In this document: positions 44,234 to 52,586 of the stretch, one piece after another | How positions within the stretch are numbered: the first letter of the stretch is position 1 | Layout: each line of letters begins with the position of its first letter | From: Dinghuibacter silviterrae | GTDB lineage: Bacteria > Bacteroidota > Bacteroidia > Chitinophagales > Chitinophagaceae | Assembly: GCF_004366355.1 (NCBI RefSeq) | Contig: NZ_SODV01000001.1 | Coordinates: 2,604,001 to 2,668,000, forward strand | DNA length: 64,000 nucleotides | Direction: 5' to 3' | Program-made: the position numbers and the translations under genes | Notes under the pieces: model-generated | Seen by the model: only the letters and a program-made list of their open reading frames with translations | Database searches by the model: none | Told to the model about the DNA's origin: nothing

Positions 44234-46003
44234 TCAACTGACGCGCTTCCCACTCATGAGCATTTCCACCGCATCCCCGAACGACCCCGCGCGGGTGACC
44301 TCCCCTGAGTTGACAAAGAAGATTTCATCCGCGCTTTCGATGGTGTTGAGGCGGTGGGCAATGATGACGCGGGTAGTCGTCTCCGGCAGTTTGCGTAGTA
44401 TTCCTTCGAGGAGCTGTTCGGTGACGGTGTCGATGTTGGCGGTGGCCTCGTCTAGGATGAGCAGGTCGGGGTGCCGGAGGACGGCGCGCATAAAGGCGAT
44501 GAGCTGGCGCTGACCCAGGCTCATGGTCTCCCCTCCGGTGGACACGGGGGTGTCGAGCCCGGTGTCAAAACGGTCGAGGAGGTCGGAGAGCCCTTCTTCG
44601 CGAAGCGCCTCCTGGAGTTGTTCGGGGGAGAGCATCGAATAGGCGGGGTTGCCATACAGGATATTTTCCCGAACCGTGCCGCTAAAAAGGATAGGCTCCT
44701 GGAGGATGAAGCCGATCTTACCGGTGCGGTCCGCCGCGTCGTAGGTCTTGATGTCGCGGCCGTCGAGCCAGACGGAGCCGCGGGTGGGGTCGTATAAACG
44801 CGCGACGAGGCTGGCGGTCGTGGTTTTACCGCCGCCGGTGGGTCCGATAAACGCGTATGTTTTACCCCGCTCAAGGTCGAAGTTGATGTCGTGTAAGACC
44901 TCCTTGCCGTCGGGATAGTGGAAGTAGACATTCCGGAAGGACATCAACGCGGTCGGGGCGTGGTTTTTGCCGGATGCCGGCTCCACAAGAAGGTTGTTTT
45001 CCAAATGGAGAATCGCGGAGATCCGGTCCCAACCCGCGAGGGCTACCTGGAAGGCGGCCCAAAGGGCGGCCAGTTGCCGGAGGGGGTTGTAGAAGTACGT
45101 CGCGTAGGCGAGAAAGGCAACGAGCTGTCCGATCTGGAAGACCCCTGTCTGGATCATGTGGATCCCGTACAAAAGAACGACCAGTTGCCCCAGGCCCGCG
45201 CACATGCCGTAAACCGGGGTATAGATGTTGTTGGCGATACCCGCCCGGACGGCGTTTTCGTAGTTTTCCGCGTTGGCTTCCTGGAACTTCTCCCGGAAAT
45301 AGTCGCGGCGGTTGAAGGCGATGATAACCTTGAAATTCTGGAGGCTTTCCTGGATCTCGGCGCTCAGACCACCCGTGCTTTTCATGCTGCGGGCGTTCTG
45401 GGTTTTGACCCAGGCGGAGGTCACTTTTGTAAAAAGATAAAGAAATGCCCCGGGGGCGAGGGTGGCCAGGCCCAGGCGCCAGTTGAGACAGATCATAAAG
45501 ATGGCGGCCCCGGTCATGATAAAGATGCTGGACAGGAACTGCATCAGCGACTGGGAAAAAAACTGGTTGATCTTGTCGGTATCGTTGTTGACCCGGGAGA
45601 TCAGGTCGCCGGCTTTGTTTTGGTTGAAAAAAGCAACAGGAAGCTCCTGGAGTTTACCAAAGATCGAGTTCCGTAAAGTGAACAACAGCCGCTGTCCAAA
45701 ACCGGCCATCAGGCGGGTCTGGGCATACCCGGTAAACAGGGCGGTAAAGTACATCGCCAGGAAAATGATCCCGTACCGCAACACCGAGTTAAAGTCGGGA
45801 TGCTGGCTGATGATGTATTTGTCGATGACGTGGGCGGACAGGAGCGGGCCGAGCAGGTTTAGCCCCGAGTTCACCATCATCATGACAAAGGCCGCGATCA
45901 GCCGGGGCCTTTCGTGGGTCATCAGCGTCAGGAGCTTCCCCACGGGACCCCAGGTGGCGTTTTTCCTGGGGGATGCGGGCTGTTTATTCAGATTGTATTG
46001 CAT
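44234..46003 (-). CDS. Heterodimeric ABC exporter subunit with degenerate signature motif
   Basis: This 589-residue half-transporter has its membrane domain at about 35-320 and its ATPase at 345-585. Walker A is GPTGGGKT, Walker B LLILDEATANID with the catalytic Glu, and the switch His is in IIAHRLNT. The signature reads MSLGQRQ, not LSGGQ. The gene partner (45984-47726) has the opposite defects, so the two should form a dimer with one active and one degenerate ATP site. ATG 46003 was chosen; the open frame to 46222 is antisense-like sequence within the partner's coding region. The genes overlap by 20 bp. Confidence 0.9.
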   Translation of the reverse strand: MQYNLNKQPASPRKNATWGPVGKLLTLMTHERPRLIAAFVMMMVNSGLNLLGPLLSAHVIDKYIISQHPDFNSVLRYGIIFLAMYFTALFTGYAQTRLMAGFGQRLLFTLRNSIFGKLQELPVAFFNQNKAGDLISRVNNDTDKINQFFSQSLMQFLSSIFIMTGAAIFMICLNWRLGLATLAPGAFLYLFTKVTSAWVKTQNARSMKSTGGLSAEIQESLQNFKVIIAFNRRDYFREKFQEANAENYENAVRAGIANNIYTPVYGMCAGLGQLVVLLYGIHMIQTGVFQIGQLVAFLAYATYFYNPLRQLAALWAAFQVALAGWDRISAILHLENNLLVEPASGKNHAPTALMSFRNVYFHYPDGKEVLHDINFDLERGKTYAFIGPTGGGKTTTASLVARLYDPTRGSVWLDGRDIKTYDAADRTGKIGFILQEPILFSGTVRENILYGNPAYSMLSPEQLQEALREEGLSDLLDRFDTGLDTPVSTGGETMSLGQRQLIAFMRAVLRHPDLLILDEATANIDTVTEQLLEGILRKLPETTTRVIIAHRLNTIESADEIFFVNSGEVTRAGSFGDAVEMLMSGKRVS

Positions 46004-47726
46004 GGGTACTGCGTTGGGAGTTAAAGATCTGCACGTATTCCGGGCAGGTGGCCAGGAGCGCTGAGTGGGTACCCGTGGCGATGACCTCTCCTTCCATGAG
46101 GAGGATGATCTGTTCATAGTGTTCCACAGACTCGATCTTTTGGGTGACCGACAGGAGCGTGAGACCGGGATAGTTCCGTTGAACGTTATCCAAAATCTTT
46201 TTTTCGGTCCGTGTATCGACACGGGCGGTAAAGTCGTCCAGGAGCAACACCTTTGGATTCAGCGCCAGCGCACGGGCCAGCATGATGCGTTGTTTTTGTC
46301 CCCCCGAAAGCGTGGTGCCCCTTTCGGAGACGACGGTGTCCAGACCGTCGGGGAGTCCTTCGACGAAGTCCTTGAGCTCGGCTGTGGCCAGCGCGCGCTC
46401 CAGGGAAGCATCCGTCACAGAATTGCTAAAGGCGATGTTTTCCCGGATGCTCAGGTTGAACATGATGCTGTCCTGGAAAACGAAGCCTACCTGGTGGTGA
46501 AAGTTTTCCTTTTGGTATTCGTCGATGGGGTGGCCGTCGAAAGTGATCGATCCGGAAGTAGGTTTGACCAGGGACGTGAGCAGGTACAGGAGCTGGGTTT
46601 TGCCCGCGGCCGTCGGCCCGATGACCGCGGTCCTGGAGCCTGCCGGGACCTCGAAGGACACGTCTTTTAGCGCGGGTTTTTGCCCGTATGTCAGGAAGAC
46701 GTTTTGCAAACCGATGTCTCCCCGGAGCGCTTCCGTTCTCGTCCCTGGGTCCTTGGTATCCGGGGTCTGGAGCACCGCGCCGATCCGGTTATAGGAGGCC
46801 GTCGCCTGGGCGATGATGTTGCTCATAAAACCGATCACGATGATCGGGTAAATGAGCAGGGAGATGTAACTGTTGAAGGCCGCGAAGTTCCCGATGGAAA
46901 TCGACCCTTTGATCGCGAAGTGTCCCCCCATGACAAGCACGGTGAACATCGCCATGTTTGAAAAAAAAGTGATGGCCGGGATCAGCGTGGCAAAAAGACG
47001 GACGATCTTCAGCCCGATCTCTTGGGCCTTCGAATTGGCGTCCAGGAATTTGTTGTACTCCAGCATCTGGGAATTCACCACCCGGATCACCGCCGATCCG
47101 AGGATGCTTTCGTTGATGACCTTGTTGAGCCAGTCGATGACTTCGCGGCTTTTTTTGAACTGCGCCCGGACCTTGCTGAGGATATAAAAAAAGCTCCCCG
47201 CAATGAGCGGAATGATCGTCAGGACCACGCACGCCAGCCGCCAGTTGATGAGGATGAGCAGGATGCTCGCTCCAACGATGATCACAATCGACGAGGTGAT
47301 GGACACGACCGCCATGGACACGAACATCTTGACCGAGTCCACGTCAGAGGTAAGGTTGGTCAGCAGGCGGGCGGGGTTGGATTGTTCTATGTAGGCGTGG
47401 CTTTGCCGCGAGATCTTGTCCGACAAACGGGTCCGCAGGTCCCTCGCCACCTTTTCCGAAGCATACGTCTGGATCAGCCCCTGTATAAAGGTGAGGACGA
47501 AGATGACCCCCACTGCGATCAGAAATTGCCAGAGTACGCGGTCTGTTTGCAGGCGGTGCGCCGTCATCGCGTCGATCGCGCCCGCGGTGATCTTTGGCAA
47601 AAGCAGGTTGACGCTGTTGCTACCCAGGGCAAGAACGAGGAGGAGAAGCATCAGCCCCCGGTAGGGACCCAGGAGGCTCATTAAGCCCGGCGGCTTGGGG
47701 GCGGCAGGGGTTTTGGCGGATTTCAT
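45984..47726 (-). CDS. Heterodimeric ABC exporter subunit with degenerate Walker B and switch
   Basis: This is a 580-residue half-transporter. The membrane domain is at about 18-310 and the ATPase at about 335-570. Walker A GPTAAGKT and the signature LSGGQKQ look normal. Walker B is VLLLDDFTARVD, with Asp in place of the catalytic Glu, and the switch reads SVTQKIES, with Gln in place of His. These are the marks of the non-catalytic subunit in exporters such as TM287/288, BmrCD and LmrCD. It is the first gene of the pair. On the minus strand TAACTTGG a few bases before the start is a weak -7 candidate. Confidence 0.9.
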   Translation of the reverse strand: MKSAKTPAAPKPPGLMSLLGPYRGLMLLLLVLALGSNSVNLLLPKITAGAIDAMTAHRLQTDRVLWQFLIAVGVIFVLTFIQGLIQTYASEKVARDLRTRLSDKISRQSHAYIEQSNPARLLTNLTSDVDSVKMFVSMAVVSITSSIVIIVGASILLILINWRLACVVLTIIPLIAGSFFYILSKVRAQFKKSREVIDWLNKVINESILGSAVIRVVNSQMLEYNKFLDANSKAQEIGLKIVRLFATLIPAITFFSNMAMFTVLVMGGHFAIKGSISIGNFAAFNSYISLLIYPIIVIGFMSNIIAQATASYNRIGAVLQTPDTKDPGTRTEALRGDIGLQNVFLTYGQKPALKDVSFEVPAGSRTAVIGPTAAGKTQLLYLLTSLVKPTSGSITFDGHPIDEYQKENFHHQVGFVFQDSIMFNLSIRENIAFSNSVTDASLERALATAELKDFVEGLPDGLDTVVSERGTTLSGGQKQRIMLARALALNPKVLLLDDFTARVDTRTEKKILDNVQRNYPGLTLLSVTQKIESVEHYEQIILLMEGEVIATGTHSALLATCPEYVQIFNSQRSTHAIQSE

Positions 47727-47793
47727 TCCGCCAAGTTACGATAAACCCCGGCCCGTCCCGGATATCTTGCTGCAAACCTCGTCTATGTTGCGG

Positions 47794-49035
47794 CTAAATA
47801 CTACGGAATACGACAATCCCGTTGTGACCGCCAAAACCAAAGGTATTGCTCATGGCGGTCCGCACCGTCGTTGTCCGGGCCTCCCCGAAAACGATCGGCA
47901 AACCCGCGGGGATACCCGGGTCCGGGACCAAAGTATTGATCGTCGGAGGAACGATTCCGTTATTGATACTCAATATGCAAGCGATGGCCTCGATCGCGCC
48001 GGCGGCCCCCAAAAGGTGACCGGTCATCGATTTGGTCGCGCTGATCAGCGGGGCCTTCTTTTTCCCTCCAAAAAGACGGCCTATCGCCTTTAGCTCGCTT
48101 AGATCTCCCACGGGCGTCGACGTCGCGTGGGCATTGAGGTAGTCCAGGTCTTCCGGCGCCACCTGCGCTTCTTCCAGCGCCAGTTGCATGGCTTTGAAAG
48201 CGCCCAGGCCCTCGGGGTGCGTGGCCGTCATGTGGTAGGCGTCCGCCGTCATGGCGGCCCCCACCAGTTCCGCGTAGATGTGGGCGCCCCTGGCCCGGGC
48301 GTGTTCGTATTCCTCCAGGACGAGGGCCCCGGCGCCTTCCCCGATCACAAAGCCATCCCGGTCGGTGTCAAAGGGGCGGCTGGCTGTGGCCGGGTCGTCG
48401 TTACGGACCGACATTGCCTTCATGGCGCAAAATCCGCCCACCGAGGCCTCGGTGATGCCCGCTTCGGAACCTCCGCTGATAATGACTTTGGCTTTGCCCA
48501 GACGGATGTAGGTAAAAGCATCCATCAGCGCGTTGTTCCCTGTCGCACAAGCCGAGACCGCCGTATAGTTGATGCCCATCAGGCCGTAACGGATCGAGAT
48601 CATCGCCGGCGCCATATTGGCGATCATTTTGGGCACGAGGAAGGGACTAAAACGAGGCACCATGCCGCCCAGCGCGTATTCTTTTACCTGTTCCTCAAAG
48701 GTTTCCATCCCGCCCTGGCCGGTCCCCCAGATCACCCCCGTATCAAAGGGATCCATGGTGGAAAAATCGAGACCCGCGTCTTTGATGGCTTCCGCGGCGG
48801 CAGTCAGCGCATATTGGGTAAACCGGTCCGTCTTGCGGACCTCGGCCTTGTCCAGCACTTTATTCGGATCGAAGTCCTTGACTTCGCACCCAAAACGCGT
48901 CCGGAAAAGGGAGGCGTCAAAACGCGTGATGGGTGCGGCGCCGCTTTTCCCTTCGACGAGGCTTTTCCAAAAGGTATCCACGGTATTGCCAAGGGGCGTC
49001 AGCGCGCCCAGGCCGGTAATCACGACTCTCTTCAT
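47794..49035 (-). CDS. fabF: 3-oxoacyl-ACP synthase II
   Basis: This is a 413-residue condensing enzyme that elongates acyl-ACP with malonyl-ACP. The catalytic residues are Cys 163 in VSACATG, His 303 in NAHATSTPVGD and His 340 in KSMTGHLLGAAG, with Lys 335 conserved. Length and motifs match FabF. Its start overlaps the stop of a TetR-family gene by 4 bp, and no acpP, fabG or fabD lies nearby, so it is likely an accessory KAS II under its own repressor rather than the housekeeping fab operon. Confidence 0.92.
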   Translation of the reverse strand: MKRVVITGLGALTPLGNTVDTFWKSLVEGKSGAAPITRFDASLFRTRFGCEVKDFDPNKVLDKAEVRKTDRFTQYALTAAAEAIKDAGLDFSTMDPFDTGVIWGTGQGGMETFEEQVKEYALGGMVPRFSPFLVPKMIANMAPAMISIRYGLMGINYTAVSACATGNNALMDAFTYIRLGKAKVIISGGSEAGITEASVGGFCAMKAMSVRNDDPATASRPFDTDRDGFVIGEGAGALVLEEYEHARARGAHIYAELVGAAMTADAYHMTATHPEGLGAFKAMQLALEEAQVAPEDLDYLNAHATSTPVGDLSELKAIGRLFGGKKKAPLISATKSMTGHLLGAAGAIEAIACILSINNGIVPPTINTLVPDPGIPAGLPIVFGEARTTTVRTAMSNTFGFGGHNGIVVFRSI

Positions 49036-49598
49036 GATGCGATCAGGTCTTTTTGTAATTGAGTGGTCATTCTATAAAACAGTTCCTCCCCGTGTACCCT
49101 TGACAGCAAAAGGGCGGACATCAACATTGATATAAGCAACAGCGCCCGGTCGGCGGCCGCGCCGTCAAAACGCAATGCTTTTTGGCAGCGTCCTTCTTCC
49201 AAAACGGTCGTCACCCAATCCAGGATCTCCACGCTCAGCATCTTCAACTGTTCCTGCACTGCCGGCGGCAAGGTATCAAAGTCCGGGCACATGGAGCCCA
49301 CAATACAGATTAATCCCCGTTCCCGGTATCCCGCAAAAAGCGCGACCAGGTTCCGGAGTTGTTCCTCGTACGGCAGCGCCTCCCAGCCCGTGCTGTGGGT
49401 CCTGAAATCGGTGATCTCCCTCGCCAGCGTGGCTGCCCCGAGGGCTTCTTTGGTGGGAAAATGGTAGTGGATGGCCGCGGGTTTTACCCCCAGTACATCC
49501 GATATGTCCTTGTAACTAAAGGCATTATAGCCTCGCAGCCGGATGAATTCGTCGGCCAGGTCAAGGATTTTTTCGCGGGTCGGGCGCGGCTCCATCAT
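49032..49598 (-). CDS. TetR/AcrR-family transcriptional regulator
   Basis: This 188-residue regulator has its DNA-binding helix-turn-helix in residues 25-50 (SYKDISDVLGVKPAAIHYHFPTK) and a ligand-binding helical domain after residue 55. The start at ATG 49598 (or the next ATG at 49595) was chosen over an in-frame TTG at 49604, which lies inside the promoter box. A palindrome 11 bp upstream is the probable operator, so the protein likely represses itself and the overlapping fabF gene. The ligand could be a fatty acid or acyl-CoA, by analogy with other TetR proteins controlling lipid genes. Confidence 0.9.
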   Translation of the reverse strand: MMEPRPTREKILDLADEFIRLRGYNAFSYKDISDVLGVKPAAIHYHFPTKEALGAATLAREITDFRTHSTGWEALPYEEQLRNLVALFAGYRERGLICIVGSMCPDFDTLPPAVQEQLKMLSVEILDWVTTVLEEGRCQKALRFDGAAADRALLLISMLMSALLLSRVHGEELFYRMTTQLQKDLIAS

Positions 49599-49601
49599 CC
49601 G

Positions 49602-49630
49602 CAAATATACTTACTTATCAGTAAGTAAGT
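49602..49630 (-). promoter_or_regulatory. Promoter and operator of the TetR-fabF operon
   Basis: An inverted repeat has 9-bp arms ACTTACTTA (49609-49617) and TAAGTAAGT (49622-49630) separated by 4 bp. TATATTTG on the minus strand (49602-49609), a full TAnnTTTG match, abuts it. A bound repressor would block the core promoter. The box ends 3 bp before the first ATG, so the message is probably leaderless. Confidence 0.8.
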
Positions 49631-49640
49631 AATGGAGGCA

Positions 49641-49672
49641 AAAAAAAGGCCCCTCGATTCGAGGGGGCCTTT
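49641..49672 (-). terminator. Intrinsic terminator of the His-rich peptide gene
   Basis: On the minus strand a GC-rich stem formed by 49669-49659 and 49657-49648, with one extra G, is followed by seven T (49647-49641). It lies 9 bp after the stop codon of the His-rich gene. Confidence 0.8.
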
Positions 49673-49680
49673 AAATCATT

Positions 49681-49842
49681 TTAATGATGGTCGTCGTGGT
49701 GCGGGGCCGGGTGATGAACCGGGTGATGCACGGGTTTGTGGTGATGCACGGGTTTTTTGTGGTGTACCGGATGGTGTGTCTGAGCCTGGGTTGTCAAGGT
49801 GGCAAACAACAGCGCCAAACTAAAGAGAGCGGTCATTTTCAT
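49681..49842 (-). CDS. Histidine-rich secreted peptide of 53 residues
   Basis: ATG 49842 opens a 53-residue frame. Residues 1-21 (MKMTALFSLALLFATL, ending TTQAQ) form a clear signal peptide. The mature 32 residues contain 16 His in pairs and triplets with Pro, Val and Lys (THHPVHHKKPVHHHKPVHH and so on). Such peptides can bind Zn, Ni or Cu in the periplasm. A terminator follows directly, so it is a single-gene unit. It is divergent from a DUF4399 lipoprotein gene that also has His and Met clusters, 62 bp away. The plus-strand frame across the same bases lacks these features and was rejected. Confidence 0.72.
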   Translation of the reverse strand: MKMTALFSLALLFATLTTQAQTHHPVHHKKPVHHHKPVHHPVHHPAPHHDDHH

Positions 49843-49904
49843 AATGTTGCTTTTTTAATGGGTGCAATATAAATATCCATACCTTGTGGACCAAATAACA
49901 CCAT

Positions 49905-50423
49905 ATGCGCAATACGTTCAAATTGCTTTCTGGCGCAGCCCTGTTGTTGGGCCTCGCCGCCTGTAACAGCGGGGGCAGCAGCTCCAATACGACGGACACC
50001 GTTTCCGCCAATGCCAAAAAAGACACCATGGCCGGTATGAAAATGGACACCGCAGCCGTTGCGGCGCTCCCCGCCATCCCTGATGGAGCCAAGGTGTTTT
50101 TCAAAAACCTTAAAGACGGGGCCAAGGTGACTTCCCCCCTTAAAGTGGAATTTGGTGTAGAAGGTATCGCCCTCGATACCGCCGGTACCCTGAAACCGGG
50201 TTCGGGTCACCACCACCTCCTGATCGACGCCGGGGATTCCATTCCCGCCGGTGTCGTGGTGCCCAAGGATTCGACGCACCTGCACTTCGGCAAAGCGCAA
50301 ACGGAAGCCACCATCACGCTGACGCCCGGCAAACACACACTGGCGCTCCAGTACGCCGATGGGATCCATCGTTCTTATGGCAGCAAGCTGAGTGCCGTGG
50401 TCACGGTGGATGTGAAAAAATAA
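49905..50423 (+). CDS. DUF4399-type lipoprotein
   Basis: This encodes 172 residues with a lipobox cysteine at 20 (GLAAC). A Ser/Thr-rich linker holds the Met cluster MAGMKMD (around 42-50). The beta-sandwich domain from about 60 on has GSGHHHLLIDAGDSIP and DSTHLHFGKAQTEATITLTPGKHTLALQYADG, the DUF4399 pattern. The repeated His residues suggest a metal site. The function is not known. It ends at a strong terminator and stands alone. Confidence 0.82.
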   Translation: MRNTFKLLSGAALLLGLAACNSGGSSSNTTDTVSANAKKDTMAGMKMDTAAVAALPAIPDGAKVFFKNLKDGAKVTSPLKVEFGVEGIALDTAGTLKPGSGHHHLLIDAGDSIPAGVVVPKDSTHLHFGKAQTEATITLTPGKHTLALQYADGIHRSYGSKLSAVVTVDVKK

Positions 50424-50440
50424 GTTGAACTTTCTTATAA

Positions 50441-50474
50441 AGCCCGCAAGCGTCAACTTGCGGGCTTTTTTTTT
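50441..50474 (+). terminator. Intrinsic terminator of the DUF4399 gene
   Basis: AGCCCGCAAG (50441-50450) pairs with CTTGCGGGCT (50457-50466) around a 6-nt loop, followed by a run of T. A separate small palindrome without T-run, GGGCGCC (50487-50493) and GGCGCCC (50497-50503), lies before the sigma gene. Confidence 0.9.
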
Positions 50475-50536
50475 ACCTTTATCCCGGGGCGCCACAGGCG
50501 CCCTGCCCGAAGGGGCCCGACCGTAGGTCATATACG

Positions 50537-51073
50537 ATGCTTGTGCTTTCACCATACGAGGAAAAGGAACTGCTGTGCCGTACTGCGAAGGGAGACGAGG
50601 CCGCCTTCGGCCAGATTTTCCACGCGTATCACCAACGCCTGGGTGCTTTTATCTACCGGTTGACGGAGTCTTTCCCCGCCACCCAGGAAATCGTACAAGA
50701 TGTCTTTGTGCGCATCTGGTTAAAGCGCGAGACACTCCCTGAAGTCACTTCGTTCGAGGCCTATCTGTTCACCGCGGCGCGGAACCACGCCTATAATTAT
50801 ATCCGCAAGGCGGCGCGTGAAAGGGCGCTCGAAGCCTCCCTGTCCCTACCGGCGGAAGCGGAGCCGGATGAGCGCTTTGCACTCCTGGAAAAGGCCATCT
50901 CCCAATTGCCCCGCCAGCAACAAAACGTCTACCTCCTTCACCGTCACCAGGGGCTCAGCCATGCGGAGATCGCCGAACAGTTGCACCTCTCCGTGGAGAC
51001 CGTCAAAAAACACATGTCGCTGGCCCTCAGATCGATCAGGACCTTTTTGACGGTGGGGCGGTTGACGGGGTAG
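50537..51073 (+). CDS. FecI-type ECF RNA polymerase sigma factor
   Basis: This encodes 178 residues. Region 2 (about 20-90) has FGQIFHAYHQRLGAFIYRL and EIVQDVFVRIWLKRE; region 4 (about 120-170) has LPRQQQNVYLLHRHQGLSHAEIAEQLHLSVETVKKHM. It should activate the SusC-led genes of this locus after release by the anti-sigma protein. The anti-sigma gene begins 113 bp downstream; that gap is GC-rich with short palindromes and holds no other gene I can see. Confidence 0.92.
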   Translation: MLVLSPYEEKELLCRTAKGDEAAFGQIFHAYHQRLGAFIYRLTESFPATQEIVQDVFVRIWLKRETLPEVTSFEAYLFTAARNHAYNYIRKAARERALEASLSLPAEAEPDERFALLEKAISQLPRQQQNVYLLHRHQGLSHAEIAEQLHLSVETVKKHMSLALRSIRTFLTVGRLTG

Positions 51074-51186
51074 GGCGGCGCCCGCCAAGGCGCGCGCCCA
51101 TGCCGCCGCGCGCCGCCAGATTTTTTTTCCCGCGATTACCTCTTTTTTCTGGTCCCGTTGTCTTCCCTTCAGACAACCACCCCCGT

Positions 51187-52461
51187 ATGACCAGACTGGC
51201 CCTTTTGTTCCAACGCTATTATGATAAGACTGCCACCCCGGAAGAAGTCGACGAGTTTCTGCGTCTGGCCGACAAAGAAGAAAACGCCTCCGAGCTGCAT
51301 GCCTTGATGGACGCGGCCTGGCAGGCGTCTCCGCCCGTGGAGCCGGTCTTTACGCCTGAGCAAAGCGAGGCCTTGCTGAAGGGTGTGCTGGACGCGGGGA
51401 GGGCGGCGGAGGCGCAGATGGCCGCCGCCGGCGCGTCACCGGCCGCCGTCACCGGCCGCTCCGCCGTGCGGACACTTCGCTGGCAGCGCCTCGCGGCTGC
51501 CGCCGCGGTCATGGGCATCCTGGGCGGCAGCGCCTGGTGGCTCGCACACCGGGAGCGTCCGCGCCGCGCAATGGTCGCGCGCGTTACCCCGCGAGCCATC
51601 GTACCCGGTACGAACAAAGCCACACTCATCCTTGCCGACGGTTCAACCATCGACCTGGACAGTGCGCAGCACGGGACGCTGGCGCACCAGGGCAGGACGG
51701 ACGTTATCCAGGCCGGTGGGGGACACCTGGCGTATGCAAGCCGGCAGGCGGCGGGCGCCGGTGCGGGCGCGGGCCCTGCGGCGGTGGGCACCGGCCCCGC
51801 GGACGTGGCGTACAACACCGTGAAAACCCCCCGCGGCGGCCAATACCAGGTAGCCCTGCCCGACGGCAGCAAAGTCTGGTTAAACGCCGCGTCGAGCCTG
51901 CGGTTCCCGACGGCGTTCACGGGAGCGGACCGGACGGTGGAGTTGACGGGGGAAGCGTATTTCGAAGTGGCGGGCAAGCCCGGCCAGCCGTTTAAGGTGA
52001 AGGTAGGGGATATGCAGGTGGCGGTGTTGGGGACGCGCTTCGACGTGATGGCATACCCGGAAGAAGATGGGATACGGACGAGCCTGCTCCAGGGCGCGGT
52101 GCGCGTGGAAAAACAGGGCGCGCAGGAGGCCGAAAAGGGCGCTGTGGGCGAAAGGCTGGAACCCGGGCAGGAGGCGTTGTGGAATGGACTGGACTTCCAC
52201 GTAGCGGAAGCGGATACGGACCAGGCGGTGGCCTGGAAGAACGGGCTGTTCCAGTTTGACGGGGCCACGCTGGAGGCGGTGATGCGCCAGGTTTGCCGGT
52301 GGTATGACGTGGACGTGCGGTATGAAGGGAAGGTACCCCGGCACTTCTCGGGGCTGATCTCGCGGAGCTCGCCCCTGACGGAGGTCTTGCGGATGCTGGA
52401 CCTGGCGGGGAAGGCGCGGTTTACGCTGGAGGGGCGAACCGTAGTGGTGAAGACGCCCTGA
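51187..52461 (+). CDS. FecR-type anti-sigma factor
   Basis: This 424-residue inner-membrane protein has a cytoplasmic sigma-binding part (1-98), one membrane helix (about 101-120), a periplasmic FecR domain (about 130-310) and a C-terminal DUF4974-type domain (about 340-420, with AVMRQVCRWYDVDVRYEG). Between the two halves of the FecR region is an Ala/Gly-rich insert (AGAGAGAGPAAVGTGPA, near residues 191-208). This insert is absent from the first anti-sigma at 8682. ATG 51187 was chosen; the open frame from 51100 adds a proline-rich non-homologous stretch. Its STN-bearing SusC partner gives a complete signalling chain. Confidence 0.9.
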   Translation: MTRLALLFQRYYDKTATPEEVDEFLRLADKEENASELHALMDAAWQASPPVEPVFTPEQSEALLKGVLDAGRAAEAQMAAAGASPAAVTGRSAVRTLRWQRLAAAAAVMGILGGSAWWLAHRERPRRAMVARVTPRAIVPGTNKATLILADGSTIDLDSAQHGTLAHQGRTDVIQAGGGHLAYASRQAAGAGAGAGPAAVGTGPADVAYNTVKTPRGGQYQVALPDGSKVWLNAASSLRFPTAFTGADRTVELTGEAYFEVAGKPGQPFKVKVGDMQVAVLGTRFDVMAYPEEDGIRTSLLQGAVRVEKQGAQEAEKGAVGERLEPGQEALWNGLDFHVAEADTDQAVAWKNGLFQFDGATLEAVMRQVCRWYDVDVRYEGKVPRHFSGLISRSSPLTEVLRMLDLAGKARFTLEGRTVVVKTP

Positions 52462-52498
52462 TGGGCGATAACAAAGGAAAAAAGAGTGCGTAAAAAAA

Positions 52499-52525
52499 GC
52501 GAAGTGCGGTTCGAGCGCACCTCGC
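52499..52525 (+). promoter_or_regulatory. Hairpin in the leader of the second SusC gene
   Basis: A 10-bp stem with one mismatch (52499-52508 with 52516-52525) and a 7-nt loop lies 36 bp past the anti-sigma stop. An A-run precedes it and no T-run follows. It may limit read-through from the sigma/anti-sigma genes into susC. The downstream 60 bp should hold the ECF promoter, which I cannot define. Confidence 0.4.
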
Positions 52526-52586
52526 CGGTATTTGGGCGCTCTTCAGTATAGGACCTACATCTGATAAACCCAAACATTGCAAAAGT

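Noticed and set aside
46004-46222. N-terminal extension of the ABC subunit ending at 44234
   Set aside because: The 73 extra codons overlap the conserved 3' end of the partner gene and read as Ser/Arg-rich antisense-like sequence. ATG 46003 fits the family.
49684-49872. Plus-strand frame of 62 codons across the His-rich gene
   Set aside because: The minus strand gives a clean signal peptide, a His-rich mature part and a terminator; the plus frame gives none of these.
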